A DNA stretch of 64,000 nucleotides, from the NCBI GenBank assembly GCA_021498125.1, contig JAIZWL010000001.1, forward strand, positions 571,434 to 635,433. The letters are read 5' to 3'. The translations under genes and the position numbers were made by a program. Below the pieces are notes generated by a model. That model was not told the DNA's origin, did no database searches, and worked only from the letters and a program-made list of their open reading frames with translations. The DNA comes from Candidatus Thorarchaeota archaeon (GTDB taxonomy: Archaea > Asgardarchaeota > Thorarchaeia > Thorarchaeales > Thorarchaeaceae). Shown here one piece after another: positions 8,073 through 15,787 of this stretch (position 1 is the stretch's first letter; each line of letters opens with the position of its first letter).

Positions 8073-9232
8073 CCCCTCTCGAAGATGAAGATGTTAGTGA
8101 ATTGCCCACTCTGGCCGACATTATGGACAAGGCCGTATTGTACATCATCGACTTGACGTGATGGGTTCTGCGCCTCGCCACGCATCTGAGTGAGGATCTC
8201 GTAAGTCATCGAGACTCCTGTCGCACCTAATGGATGTCCCTTACTCTTAAGGCCCCCATCGACATTCACCGGGATTCTACCGTCATGATAGTTCTCTTTG
8301 TTCTCAACGATCTCGCGGCCCTTGCCCGGTTCGGCGAAGCCTAGGTCCTCGTAGGCTATGAGTTCGGCAATCGAAAAGCAGTCGTGCACATCGGCCATGT
8401 CTATGTCCTTGGGGCCGATTCCCGCCATCTTATAGGCCGCCTTCGCTGCGCGCTTTGCGCCGGGGATGGAGGTCAGTGAGGGTCGATCTTGAATCATCAT
8501 CTCGGAGGCTCCGGCGCCAATGCCTTTGATCCACATTGGTTCGTCGGTGAACTCTTTGACTCTGTCTTCGGCGGCAATGACCACTGCTGCTGCACCATCG
8601 GTGATGAGACTACAGTCATAGAGATTCAACGGTCTACAGATCGGGACTGCATTATTGGCCTCTTCCAGTGTGACCTCACGTGGGAGATGCGCTTTTGGAT
8701 TCTGGGCGCCATAATGATGTGACTTGACCGAGATCATAGACAGGACTTCATGAGGCAAATTGTATTCGTGCATGTATCTGGAGGCCATCAACGCATAGAA
8801 TGCCGGAAATGAGACCCCGTATGGGTATTCCCATCGCATATCACCAGCTTGGGCCATCAGTTCGGTCGCTCGTGCAGAGCTGACACGGTTCATCTGTTCT
8901 ACACCTACTACAAGCATCACATCATAGAGACCTGCGGCGACCATCCCCCATGCTGCTCGCAAAGAGGCGGTTCCGGTTGTGCACGCTGACTCAACACGGA
9001 GATGTGGTTTGTCTGCCAAGCCAAGATAATCAGCTATTAGTGCAGAACCAGCACCCTGTCCCGTGAACTGTGATGCCGCGTATGATAGTACGCTCGCATC
9101 GATCTTATCTTGAGTGATTCCTTCGTCGTAGATGGGCTTGTAGGCCTCAGCACAGAGTTCTCGCATGGTCGCATCATATCGCTTCCCGAACTTTGCGTGG
9201 CCACCAGCCACTACTGCTACCCTTCTTGTCAA
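8066..9232 (-). CDS. Thiolase, SCP2-type (acetyl-CoA C-acyltransferase)
   Basis: A 388-residue thiolase that would cleave 3-ketoacyl-CoA or condense two acyl-CoAs. The nucleophilic cysteine lies in SACTTGTASLRAAWG (about residue 85). HDCFSIAELIAYEDLG and GGLKSKGHPLGATG provide the histidine region typical of SCP2-type thiolases. The canonical C-terminal CxG is replaced by NVGQSGQFTN, as in many archaeal, DUF35-associated thiolases. Translation starts at TTG 9232 behind AGGAGG. It is coupled with the downstream DUF35 gene, and the hydratase, dehydrogenase and SCP2-fold genes lie upstream on the same strand. Confidence 0.92.
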   Translation of the reverse strand: MTRRVAVVAGGHAKFGKRYDATMRELCAEAYKPIYDEGITQDKIDASVLSYAASQFTGQGAGSALIADYLGLADKPHLRVESACTTGTASLRAAWGMVAAGLYDVMLVVGVEQMNRVSSARATELMAQAGDMRWEYPYGVSFPAFYALMASRYMHEYNLPHEVLSMISVKSHHYGAQNPKAHLPREVTLEEANNAVPICRPLNLYDCSLITDGAAAVVIAAEDRVKEFTDEPMWIKGIGAGASEMMIQDRPSLTSIPGAKRAAKAAYKMAGIGPKDIDMADVHDCFSIAELIAYEDLGFAEPGKGREIVENKENYHDGRIPVNVDGGLKSKGHPLGATGVSMTYEILTQMRGEAQNPSRQVDDVQYGLVHNVGQSGQFTNIFIFERGW

Positions 9233-9388
9233 TGTTTTTCTTCCTCCTGGGATTCTCCTGCATTAGTTGGCGCAGGTCCCAAAGGTATTGTATAGATTTG
9301 TCATTGTTTCCCAAACTTGGTCTTAAGCTTGACGCTTTTTTATAGCAAAGAGAAAATCCAGCAAAAACAAGAAAAAAGAAAAAATAAG

Positions 9389-9407
9389 GACCCCGTTGAC
9401 CGGGGTC
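9389..9407 (-). terminator. Hairpin terminator downstream of enoyl-CoA hydratase
   Basis: GACCCCG and CGGGGTC form a perfect 7-bp stem around a 5-nt loop, ten bases past the stop of the minus-strand hydratase gene. On the minus strand it is followed by CCTTATTTTTTCTTTTTTC, a classic T-rich tract. The following thiolase gene therefore probably has its own promoter in 9233-9388. Confidence 0.8.
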
Positions 9408-9417
9408 TATCCAAATC

Positions 9418-10230
9418 TTACTCGCCCTTGAACTTGCCTCGTCGCTTTTCGAAGACTGCGGAGATGCCTTCTGCAAGATCCTTGGTCCCGAAGCACTCAG
9501 CGGCAGCGTCAACCTCGAACTCTAAGTTCTTCTCGTAAGATGCCTCGAAGGCCATGTGAGTCGCTTTCTTTGCATACTTCATTGCAATTGGCGCATTTCC
9601 TCCGAACTTGGCACCATACCACATTGCTTGACTGATGAGTTCCTCGGGTTTGGTCACCTTGTTGATGAGACCTATATCAAGTGCTTCTTGAGCCGAGATC
9701 TGACCACCTGTCAGAATCAGCTCCATGGCCTTGCCAAGCCCAACAATTCGTGGCAGCCGGACACAACCACCCCATGCGGGGATGAGACCAAGACTCACTT
9801 CGGGAGCGCCAATCTTTGCCTCCTCATCGGCAATTCGTATGTCACAGGCCAGTGCGATCTCGGTACCCCCACCAAGGCACAGACCATGGATCGCGGCAAT
9901 GACTGGTTTGCTCAAGGTTGCAATCTTGTCAATGGCCTTCTGACCAAGTGAGACCAGCTCACGAACGGCATCAGGTTTACCCAAGAGGCCCTGTGCCATC
10001 TTCAGGTCAGCACCTGTACAGTAGACCTTCTCATGGGCTGTGGCTAGGACTACAGAACGAACATCTGGATCCTTTTCCGCCTCGTCTAGAGCCGCAATGA
10101 GATCCTTGATGAATTGATCATTGATCGCATTCAGCGCATCGATGCGGTTGAACTTGATCAGGGCTACGTTCTTGACGGGCGACAGAAATGACCCCGCCTT
10201 TTCGTATAGCATTGTCTCGAACTCTGGCAT
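9418..10230 (-). CDS. Enoyl-CoA hydratase (crotonase family), second copy
   Basis: A 270-residue crotonase. It shows the ADLKMAQGL region, GLCLGGGTEIALACDIRIA, and both catalytic glutamates (GGGTE and GAPE), so hydratase activity is expected. I place the start at ATG 10230 because GAGAGGT lies just upstream; a longer reading from 10263 lacks such a signal. It lies downstream of the 3-hydroxyacyl-CoA dehydrogenase, separated by a hairpin, and is followed by a strong terminator. Confidence 0.92.
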   Translation of the reverse strand: MPEFETMLYEKAGSFLSPVKNVALIKFNRIDALNAINDQFIKDLIAALDEAEKDPDVRSVVLATAHEKVYCTGADLKMAQGLLGKPDAVRELVSLGQKAIDKIATLSKPVIAAIHGLCLGGGTEIALACDIRIADEEAKIGAPEVSLGLIPAWGGCVRLPRIVGLGKAMELILTGGQISAQEALDIGLINKVTKPEELISQAMWYGAKFGGNAPIAMKYAKKATHMAFEASYEKNLEFEVDAAAECFGTKDLAEGISAVFEKRRGKFKGE

Positions 10231-10310
10231 TCTTATACCTCTCAGAGACTCTATTGTAAACAAATTGCAAGGCGACTAATAAACCTCCGCCATTATAAAA
10301 AAGAGTCGGG

Positions 10311-10334
10311 AGGACAGGCTAATTCGCCCGTCCT
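10311..10334 (-). terminator. Hairpin terminator downstream of 3-hydroxyacyl-CoA dehydrogenase
   Basis: AGGACAGGC and GCCCGTCCT pair over nine positions with one mismatch around a 6-nt loop, just past the stop at 10346. On the minus strand a T-run (CTTTTTTATAATGG) follows within ten bases. It would separate the dehydrogenase operon from the downstream hydratase gene. Confidence 0.6.
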
Positions 10335-10345
10335 ACCACTTTTGG

Positions 10346-11470
10346 TCACTCGAGCATCTTTGGCAGACTATAACACTCGCCATGCTCCTGATACAACTTC
10401 TCCAACTCGGCCTTGATTTTGTCCATACCAAGTGCCTCGGCCATCTCAAATGGTCCCTTGGGGAAGTTGGCACCCAGCTTCATGGCCTTGTCGATGTCAT
10501 CCTTTGTAGCAATACCCTCATCAATGAGCAGCATCGCCTCGCGGACAACAGGTACCGTGATTCGTGTTACTAGCCATTGTGGATCAACACCCTTGGGTGC
10601 CTCAGGTTCCGCAGCCGCACCACCATATTGATAGAAGCCTTTCTTGGACTTCGTACCGATGGCACCGCTCTCCACGAGCTTCTTCAAGGACTCGGGAGGT
10701 TTGAAGCACTCTCCGATCTCTTGATAGAGCGTCTCCATTGTATGGAGAGCTATGTCCAGCCCCACGAAGTCGCCCAACACAAATGGTCCTGCTGGGAACT
10801 TGCCATGGACGGTCATGGCACTGTCAATCTCCTCCTTTGTGGCAACCCCTTGCTCATAGAGAAGGATCGCCTCTCGGAGCACAGGCATGAGTATACGATT
10901 GACAATAAACCCTGGACTGTTCTTGGCCTTTACAGGGATCTTGCCCTGCTTTTCAGCCACTCCAATGGCGGTTGCAACAGTTTCCTCACTGGTCTTCTCA
11001 CCAATTACTACCTCGACCAATCGCATCGCTGCAACTGGGGAGAAGTAGTGCATCCCTACCACCTTGTCGGGGCGTTTTGTGGCACTTGCGATCTCATCAA
11101 TACTGAGAGAGGAAGTATTGGATGCAAGAATCGCATGAGGCGGAGCCTTTGCATCAACATCAGCAAAGACTTTCTTTTTGACCTCCATGTTCTCAAAGAT
11201 CGCCTCAATAATCAAATCCGCATCCTTCACAGCATCCGCTGTATCTGTTGTGGCCCGCAGATGGCTCATAAGGGCCTCAGCGTCGGCTAACGACATCTTG
11301 CCCTTTTCAATGCCGGTCATCACATCGTTTCGGATGCGTTCCATACCAGCATCAATGGCCTCCTGCTTGATATCGACCATGACGACATCAAAGCCATTCC
11401 ATGCAGAGACATAGGCGATGCCAGAACCCATGAGGCCAGAACCAATGACGGCTATCCTCTTGACTTCCAT
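10346..11470 (-). CDS. 3-hydroxyacyl-CoA dehydrogenase with duplicated C-terminal domain
   Basis: A 374-residue enzyme that oxidises (S)-3-hydroxyacyl-CoA with NAD+. The N-terminal Rossmann motif is IAVIGSGLMGSGIAYVSA. The catalytic histidine region is VVGMHYFSPVAAMRLVEVV and the dimer/active-site segment is NSPGFIVNRILMPVLREA. After the first C-terminal domain (to about residue 280) comes a second, similar segment (TRITVPVVREAMLLIDEG), giving two 3HCDH C-domains. The family is usually about 285 residues with one C-domain; the two-domain form occurs in archaea and in multifunctional beta-oxidation proteins. It sits in a beta-oxidation operon. Confidence 0.94.
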   Translation of the reverse strand: MEVKRIAVIGSGLMGSGIAYVSAWNGFDVVMVDIKQEAIDAGMERIRNDVMTGIEKGKMSLADAEALMSHLRATTDTADAVKDADLIIEAIFENMEVKKKVFADVDAKAPPHAILASNTSSLSIDEIASATKRPDKVVGMHYFSPVAAMRLVEVVIGEKTSEETVATAIGVAEKQGKIPVKAKNSPGFIVNRILMPVLREAILLYEQGVATKEEIDSAMTVHGKFPAGPFVLGDFVGLDIALHTMETLYQEIGECFKPPESLKKLVESGAIGTKSKKGFYQYGGAAAEPEAPKGVDPQWLVTRITVPVVREAMLLIDEGIATKDDIDKAMKLGANFPKGPFEMAEALGMDKIKAELEKLYQEHGECYSLPKMLE

Positions 11471-11481
11471 GACATCACCCT

Positions 11482-11841
11482 CTACATAGCAGACATCATC
11501 ACTTGAAGGATCAGATTGGCAAGCGGAACGCTCTCATGGGCATTTCCTATGACGACCAGGCTACCATCTTTCTGTGTCTTCTTGAAAGGCACCTCTCCTG
11601 TAAAAATGGCAAGCAGGGTCGCAGCCGATGCCTTATAGATGACATCCGGACTTGGGTATGTGCCATTGTGAAGGCTCATCTTATCTTTGGTCACGACAAT
11701 GTATTGTGGGCCATCCTCGGTATAGACCTGAAGGATCTTTCCGTCGTAGGGACCCACCCACTTGGCAAGCTCCTTCTTCAGATCGTCTTTCTCACGCACC
11801 TTTGCGATTAGAAACTGGAAGAACTCTTGTAGTTGTGACAT
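11482..11841 (-). CDS. SCP2 sterol-binding-fold protein
   Basis: A 119-residue protein matching the sterol-carrier-protein-2 fold. The strand/helix pattern LQVYTEDGPQYIVVTKDKM, then DVIYKASAATLLAIFTGEV and a hydrophobic C-terminal helix (PLANLILQVMM), is typical of the lipid-binding cavity. SCP2 domains bind acyl-CoA or lipids. Its place directly upstream of 3-hydroxyacyl-CoA dehydrogenase suggests delivery of acyl chains to the beta-oxidation enzymes. Spacing to neighbours is about 4-11 bases, so it is co-transcribed. Confidence 0.8.
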   Translation of the reverse strand: MSQLQEFFQFLIAKVREKDDLKKELAKWVGPYDGKILQVYTEDGPQYIVVTKDKMSLHNGTYPSPDVIYKASAATLLAIFTGEVPFKKTQKDGSLVVIGNAHESVPLANLILQVMMSAM

Positions 11842-11845
11842 GATC

Positions 11846-12118
11846 TCAGTCCTCCTTAGCTATCCAGTCTGCGATGGCCTCTTTCATAGCCGCATCAACA
11901 GATGAGGCCCAGATGTTGCCTTTTCGCTTCTTGACTTTGTCTAGAAATGTGTCGTACTCGTCGCCATCCATAAGGACGACAATACGCCCTTTGCGATCGT
12001 CAATGAATGACTTGAGGTACATCTTCTTAGTTGACCAATACTCGGCATCGATGTCGCTCTCTTTGAGTCGCGGATAGAACGGCCATTCTCCGGTTGGATG
12101 TTTTCTGAACTTTGCCAT
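11846..12118 (-). CDS. Small basic/acidic mixed protein, unknown, beta-oxidation operon
   Basis: I do not recognise this 90-residue protein. It has a charged N-terminus (MAKFRKHPTGEWPFYPRLKE), a central strand GRIVVLMDGDEYDTFLD and a C-terminal amphipathic helix (SVDAAMKEAIADWIAKED). No metal motif or membrane segment is visible. It overlaps or abuts the upstream 100-residue gene at 12118 and the SCP2 gene lies 4 bases downstream. Co-translation with the lipid-oxidation genes suggests an accessory subunit, which is inference only. Confidence 0.7.
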   Translation of the reverse strand: MAKFRKHPTGEWPFYPRLKESDIDAEYWSTKKMYLKSFIDDRKGRIVVLMDGDEYDTFLDKVKKRKGNIWASSVDAAMKEAIADWIAKED

Positions 12119-12375
12119 TATTCATTCCTCCACTTTTTGACAAGATCTCCAGTCGCCTCTAGGAAGCCTGGACGGAATGGCCATTGTACCACATAGCGCA
12201 TTCCCTTTACACCATCGACTTCACCCTTTGACCAGCGACCCACATAGACGCGTCCACCGGTGTTCCGTGCGAATTCGCGCATCACAATCTCTATCAAGCC
12301 CTCTGGCTTGACACCGGTCTCTGCGGCAAGTTCCTCGATCTTCTCTTTGATCTCGCCTTCAAAATTGACTTCCAT
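12118..12375 (-). CDS. Small protein of unknown function, beta-oxidation operon
   Basis: About 85 residues from ATG 12375. AAAGGAGG lies the right distance upstream of that ATG, whereas the longer reading from 12426 runs back inside the nitroreductase gene. The N-terminal helix (EIKEKIEELAAETGV) is followed by strands with aromatic residues (RVYVGRWSKGEVDG, YVVQWPFRPGF). The stop overlaps the start of the next 90-residue gene. I recognise no family; the paired organisation with that gene suggests they work together. Confidence 0.7.
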   Translation of the reverse strand: MEVNFEGEIKEKIEELAAETGVKPEGLIEIVMREFARNTGGRVYVGRWSKGEVDGVKGMRYVVQWPFRPGFLEATGDLVKKWRNE

Positions 12376-12377
12376 CT

Positions 12378-13148
12378 TCATTCCTCCTTTTCTCTGAAGG
12401 CCAAACGCTTGTACGGGTTGCCCCATCGTTCGTTATACATCAGTCCTTCAAGCGGAACCCTGCTTGGCCCAAGGTATCTTGGTCTAGATGGCTTTCCGAT
12501 ACAAAATGCCGTCAATGGTGTCCAGAGTGGTGGAATTCCAAGTCGATCACGGACAAGTTCAGCATGTCGCGGATCTGCAGCTATTAGAGCCTCGTATCCA
12601 CAACCATAGCCCAGTTCTGTGGCAACGAGCCACATATTTTGAACCGCCATCCCTGCCACTACTGAACCAAAGAGCTCTAGGGGATATAGATAGCCCGCAT
12701 CATGCCATGCTTCACTTGCACAGACGATAATTACAGCATCGGATTTTTCTGGATACCTGAACAAATCGCCATCACGCAGAGTCGCGTAGACAGCAGCCCG
12801 GTATGGATCGGTTACGAACCAATTTCGCCCACTTGCAAGTTCAAAGGGCGAACCACCGAAGGCTGTCTGGGCCATCTCTTGTGCAATATCGGCCAGGAAT
12901 CTCTTGGTTTCTTCATCATCACGAATGACAACGAAGCGTATCATTAGCATGTTCTCAGGGCTCGGTGCGTGCCTTGCTGCATCAAGGATCATCTCGATAT
13001 GTTCGTCGGGGATCTTCTCGCCAGTGAACTCTCGAATTGATCTTCTCTCTCTGATAAGTTTCAAAGATTGCAACTCCTCAGTGGTCTGAGGAGTGTTTTC
13101 TGCAGCGCCCGCAGAGCCAGATTGTTTGTCTGTAGCGCCTCCTGACAT
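12378..13148 (-). CDS. Nitroreductase-family FMN protein
   Basis: A 256-residue protein. The FMN phosphate-contact motif RERRSIREFTGEKIP begins near residue 32, followed by ILDAARHAPSPENMLMIRFVVI, typical of the nitroreductase superfamily. The first 25 residues are low complexity (Ser/Gly/Thr/Gln). The long middle section is conventional and ends with PRYLGPSRVPLEGLMYNERWG. Such proteins reduce diverse substrates with NAD(P)H. Here it leads the operon whose later genes oxidise acyl-CoAs, so an enoyl-CoA or quinone-like substrate is possible but unproven. Confidence 0.82.
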   Translation of the reverse strand: MSGGATDKQSGSAGAAENTPQTTEELQSLKLIRERRSIREFTGEKIPDEHIEMILDAARHAPSPENMLMIRFVVIRDDEETKRFLADIAQEMAQTAFGGSPFELASGRNWFVTDPYRAAVYATLRDGDLFRYPEKSDAVIIVCASEAWHDAGYLYPLELFGSVVAGMAVQNMWLVATELGYGCGYEALIAADPRHAELVRDRLGIPPLWTPLTAFCIGKPSRPRYLGPSRVPLEGLMYNERWGNPYKRLAFREKEE

Positions 13149-13305
13149 TTGTGTCTTTCACCTCAATGTGAATAGTATGGCAAAGGGGATTACTGCCTAA
13201 AATGTATTGCGAGAGAAGGCATAACCTGACTATTGCCTGTGTATTAACCAGATATTGGCTGCAACACACAAGATGCCATAAGGAATCTTGATTTCACATC
13301 ACTTG

Positions 13306-13352
13306 GCGCGCACGGAAACTTCTCCCGGCAACTGGTGCGCGCTCTCTTTTTT
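13306..13352 (+). terminator. Strong hairpin plus T-run in a divergent intergenic gap
   Basis: GCGCGCAC (13306-13313) and GTGCGCGC (13335-13342) form a perfect 8-bp GC stem enclosing 21 bases that can fold further (GGA..TCC). It is followed by TCTCTTTTTT. It sits between two divergently transcribed genes, where no terminator is needed, so a short plus-strand transcript or small RNA gene may end here. The rest of the 434-bp gap shows no tRNA-like or protein-like signal apart from the second hairpin just downstream. Confidence 0.5.
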
Positions 13353-13358
13353 AGAGCG

Positions 13359-13375
13359 GGAGCGATCTTCGCTCC
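13359..13375. other. Second hairpin in the same divergent gap
   Basis: GGAGCG, loop ATCTT, CGCTCC: a perfect 6-bp stem followed by a pyrimidine tract (TCCTCCTTTTC). With the hairpin 17 bases upstream it forms a two-stem array. It could belong to a structured RNA, a double terminator or the leader of the RHH gene at 13583. Confidence 0.4.
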
Positions 13376-13582
13376 TCCTCCTTTTCACTGACTCATGGAA
13401 CGTCAGGCCGTATGCATGTTTTCCTTTACCAATCCGACGCATGGCACTGTTAGCTTCAATGCCGAGTGAGTATTACACACAGCCATATTCTAGTATGACC
13501 CAGAGTAGGATTAGATGAATATCGAGATAGACATTGTGATTGTACATTGTCGCCCTCGTAAAGAAAGATAGGTGAGAGAGAA

Positions 13583-13723
13583 ATGAAACTTGTAACATTG
13601 CATGTTCCTGAAACCTATATTGACGGACTGGAGAAGCTTGTGGAGAACAATCTCTATCCAAACCGATCCGAGGCAATTCGTATTGCGATCCGTGACCTGC
13701 TCAAGCGGGAACTATGGGGATAG
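13583..13723 (+). CDS. CdrS-like ribbon-helix-helix DNA-binding protein (46 aa)
   Basis: A 46-residue protein starting at ATG 13583 behind GGTGAGAGAG. It reads MKLVTLHVPETYIDGLEKL then NLYPNRSEAIRIAIRDLL, the strand-helix-helix of a MetJ/Arc/CopG-type RHH dimer with the NRSEAIR turn. Short archaeal RHH proteins of this kind include haloarchaeal CdrS, reported to regulate cell-division genes and co-transcribed with ftsZ2. No ftsZ lies here; the next genes are the two cysteine-rich paralogues, which are possible targets or partners. The RHH family call is secure, the CdrS relation tentative. Confidence 0.82.
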   Translation: MKLVTLHVPETYIDGLEKLVENNLYPNRSEAIRIAIRDLLKRELWG

Positions 13724-13762
13724 GCAAATACACACACCATAATATTAATACCAGTAAATAGG

Positions 13763-13773
13763 GCATATTTATC
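13763..13773 (+). promoter_or_regulatory. TATA-like element upstream of cysteine-rich gene A
   Basis: GCATATTTATC lies about 45-50 bases upstream of ATG 13816, a suitable distance for an archaeal TATA box with a short leader. It would give the paralogue pair a promoter separate from the RHH gene. Confidence 0.4.
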
Positions 13774-13815
13774 GAAAATAGGTAACGATAAGTTGCCCTT
13801 GGGAAAGCGACAGAG

Positions 13816-14769
13816 ATGACTGAGAATAGTGTGAATCATCATGACACACAGCCCACCTCATATCTCGTCAAAGGATGCCCTTGCCTGATGGAGTTTGGAA
13901 CAGAACAGATCTGCATCAATAATGATGAGATCACTCCAATTTATTTTCTCGACGTCTCAAAAGAGATGGCTCTCGAGAGTATCCGTGATTCCCAGAGGAG
14001 TAATGAGGCCAGTTACCATAAAGACCCACGGCCTTGCTATGGTATTGTGGATGTCGGGCGATCTGATGGTGTCGCCTATTGTGCATTACATGGAGAACCA
14101 TTACGTATCAATGGAGTCCCGATTCGCTCAAGTGACATAGAAGATGCGATCCAATTTAGCATCATTACCGAAAACGAGCAAGTGTGTTCGTCGTGTATCT
14201 ACAAATATCTAGTGACCATGGGTGGTGTCTTTGAGGAGGAAATCTCTTCGGATGAGGCACATAAACTGATTGAGGCATATATTGTTCATTCACAGCACAT
14301 TCCTCATGATCGTTCGCATACAGATGAGCGAATGACCGGGGTCACATACCGAAGCGTGCTTAGAGCCCATCTTCGGGAACTGATCGAGGAGAAACGAGTA
14401 TGGTCCTCGTACATCAGTAGACAGTCAGTAACCGAGGGTACAAAGACTCTTCACGAGCTTTTAGAGCTGTACAGACGCACCTCGCGAATGGAGATGGTTC
14501 TTCATTATCAGCTCCTCGCTTTATATGAACACGAGAGGGGCCCAACTACTCAGCCAAGGCTCATTAGAAAGACCGCGGCGCGTCTTGTTTCATTATGTTC
14601 AAAGATTCAAGAGATAAACAATCGCTTGTTATCCTCCGAAATCCCTCCAGAGACCGAGTCCATGATCCGAACACACATGCTAAACAGAGAGAGAATCGAG
14701 GAAGGAATCAGGGCACTTCTCGTGACTATGGACAGTCGCAAATCTTCAAATAGCGCGGTTCCATCTTGA
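13816..14769 (+). CDS. Cysteine-rich protein of unknown function, paralogue A
   Basis: I do not recognise this 317-residue protein. Its first 140 residues carry KGCPCLMEFG, QICINNDEI, RPCYGIVDVG, VAYCALHGEPLRING and VCSSCIYKYL. These recur in the same order in the next gene, so the two are tandem duplicates. Six of its cysteines recur there at equivalent positions and could bind a metal or form disulfides. No signal peptide is visible. The C-terminal half is helical and poorly conserved between copies. The gene is 92 bases downstream of the CdrS-like RHH gene. Confidence 0.72.
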   Translation: MTENSVNHHDTQPTSYLVKGCPCLMEFGTEQICINNDEITPIYFLDVSKEMALESIRDSQRSNEASYHKDPRPCYGIVDVGRSDGVAYCALHGEPLRINGVPIRSSDIEDAIQFSIITENEQVCSSCIYKYLVTMGGVFEEEISSDEAHKLIEAYIVHSQHIPHDRSHTDERMTGVTYRSVLRAHLRELIEEKRVWSSYISRQSVTEGTKTLHELLELYRRTSRMEMVLHYQLLALYEHERGPTTQPRLIRKTAARLVSLCSKIQEINNRLLSSEIPPETESMIRTHMLNRERIEEGIRALLVTMDSRKSSNSAVPS

Positions 14770-14815
14770 TATCACTGCGCGAGGGAGAGAGAGAACATAA
14801 TCGAGGCGGTTCATA

Positions 14816-15784
14816 ATGGTCTTTGATGATGATGAGGATTCCCCAAGTTCAATTAAACTTGTGAGAGGCTGTCCCTGCTTCAAGGTCTTCGATGGGGAGA
14901 CCTTGTGCGTCAATAATGATGAAGTTCTTGAAGTAGACCATATTGAGATAGACCCGTCAATTTTCTCTCTTAACCGTAGTAGGGCCGAGATGGAAAAAGA
15001 ACGTGCGGAAGAGGACAATATCTGCTACTCGTCAATCTATGTCAACTTCGAAGACAATAGGGTCTATTGTATCTCTCAGGGCTGGAAGCTCAGAATTCAT
15101 GGTCGCGATGTTCCAGCACAGGACCTTTTGGACGCATTGCAGTTCTTGTCAACAAAAGACATGACTGCAAGTGCAGAAATCTGTAGCGAATGCCTTTACA
15201 AATTCCTGCTTACTTTAGCAGATACCTTTGCGGACACAATGACAAAGGCAGAAAAGGCAGCAGAGATCAAGAGATATGTGGACAAGTTCTCATTGATGAT
15301 CGCAGTCAAGCACAGTCAAGTGGATTCTCTCATGCATCCGATCGGGGATGAGGATGATATCGAGGAGGGGGTTGATCACTTTGCCTTCTTGAGAAGATAT
15401 CTGGTCCAATTGTTGGAGCAGCAACAATATTGGATGGATCTTGAAAACTCCCTGAGGAAGGAAGGGACTGAAGATTGGCTAATTGAACTTGTCAGAAAAC
15501 GAGAGTTGTTGGCGCGATACGAATTCCAGTTCTATAGTCAGACACTACAGCTGCGTGAAGTTCAAGATTTTAATATATTGTTGCGCATGTTATCATTTAT
15601 CCTCAAGACCGCAGATCAGATCCTCTTAGTGAATAAAGACATCCACAATGAGATTCGCTCAACTCGGTTTGCAGAGAAGGTCAAAGTGGACAAGCGGCTT
15701 GAGCCTCTTGCGGAGTATGCAGAGAAAAGTCGCATTGTTGAACATAACTTTGGTAACATCTTCCAAATTCTCATCAAGGTATGA
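14816..15784 (+). CDS. Cysteine-rich protein of unknown function, paralogue B
   Basis: This 322-residue protein is the diverged tandem copy of the preceding gene. Shared blocks are RGCPCFKVFDG, LCVNNDEVL, ICYSSIYVNF, RVYCISQGWKLRIHG, DLLDALQF and ICSECLYKFLL, all in the first 130 residues. The C-terminal half (about 150-322) is highly charged and helical (YLVQLLEQQQYWMDLE, LLARYEFQFYSQ). The start is ATG 14816. Its end lies 3 bases from the convergent epimerase gene. Divergence at the C-termini with a conserved Cys domain suggests one fold serving two partners, which is inference. Confidence 0.72.
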   Translation: MVFDDDEDSPSSIKLVRGCPCFKVFDGETLCVNNDEVLEVDHIEIDPSIFSLNRSRAEMEKERAEEDNICYSSIYVNFEDNRVYCISQGWKLRIHGRDVPAQDLLDALQFLSTKDMTASAEICSECLYKFLLTLADTFADTMTKAEKAAEIKRYVDKFSLMIAVKHSQVDSLMHPIGDEDDIEEGVDHFAFLRRYLVQLLEQQQYWMDLENSLRKEGTEDWLIELVRKRELLARYEFQFYSQTLQLREVQDFNILLRMLSFILKTADQILLVNKDIHNEIRSTRFAEKVKVDKRLEPLAEYAEKSRIVEHNFGNIFQILIKV

Positions 15785-15787
15785 GAG

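Noticed and set aside
10577-11290. 237-residue plus-strand ORF opposite 3-hydroxyacyl-CoA dehydrogenase
   Set aside because: Antisense to a certain enzyme gene, with no domain and an irregular Cys/His-rich composition.
13288-13518. 76-residue ORF in the divergent gap at 13.3 kb
   Set aside because: It runs through the two hairpins, is rich in Ser, Arg and Leu without structure, and has no start signal.
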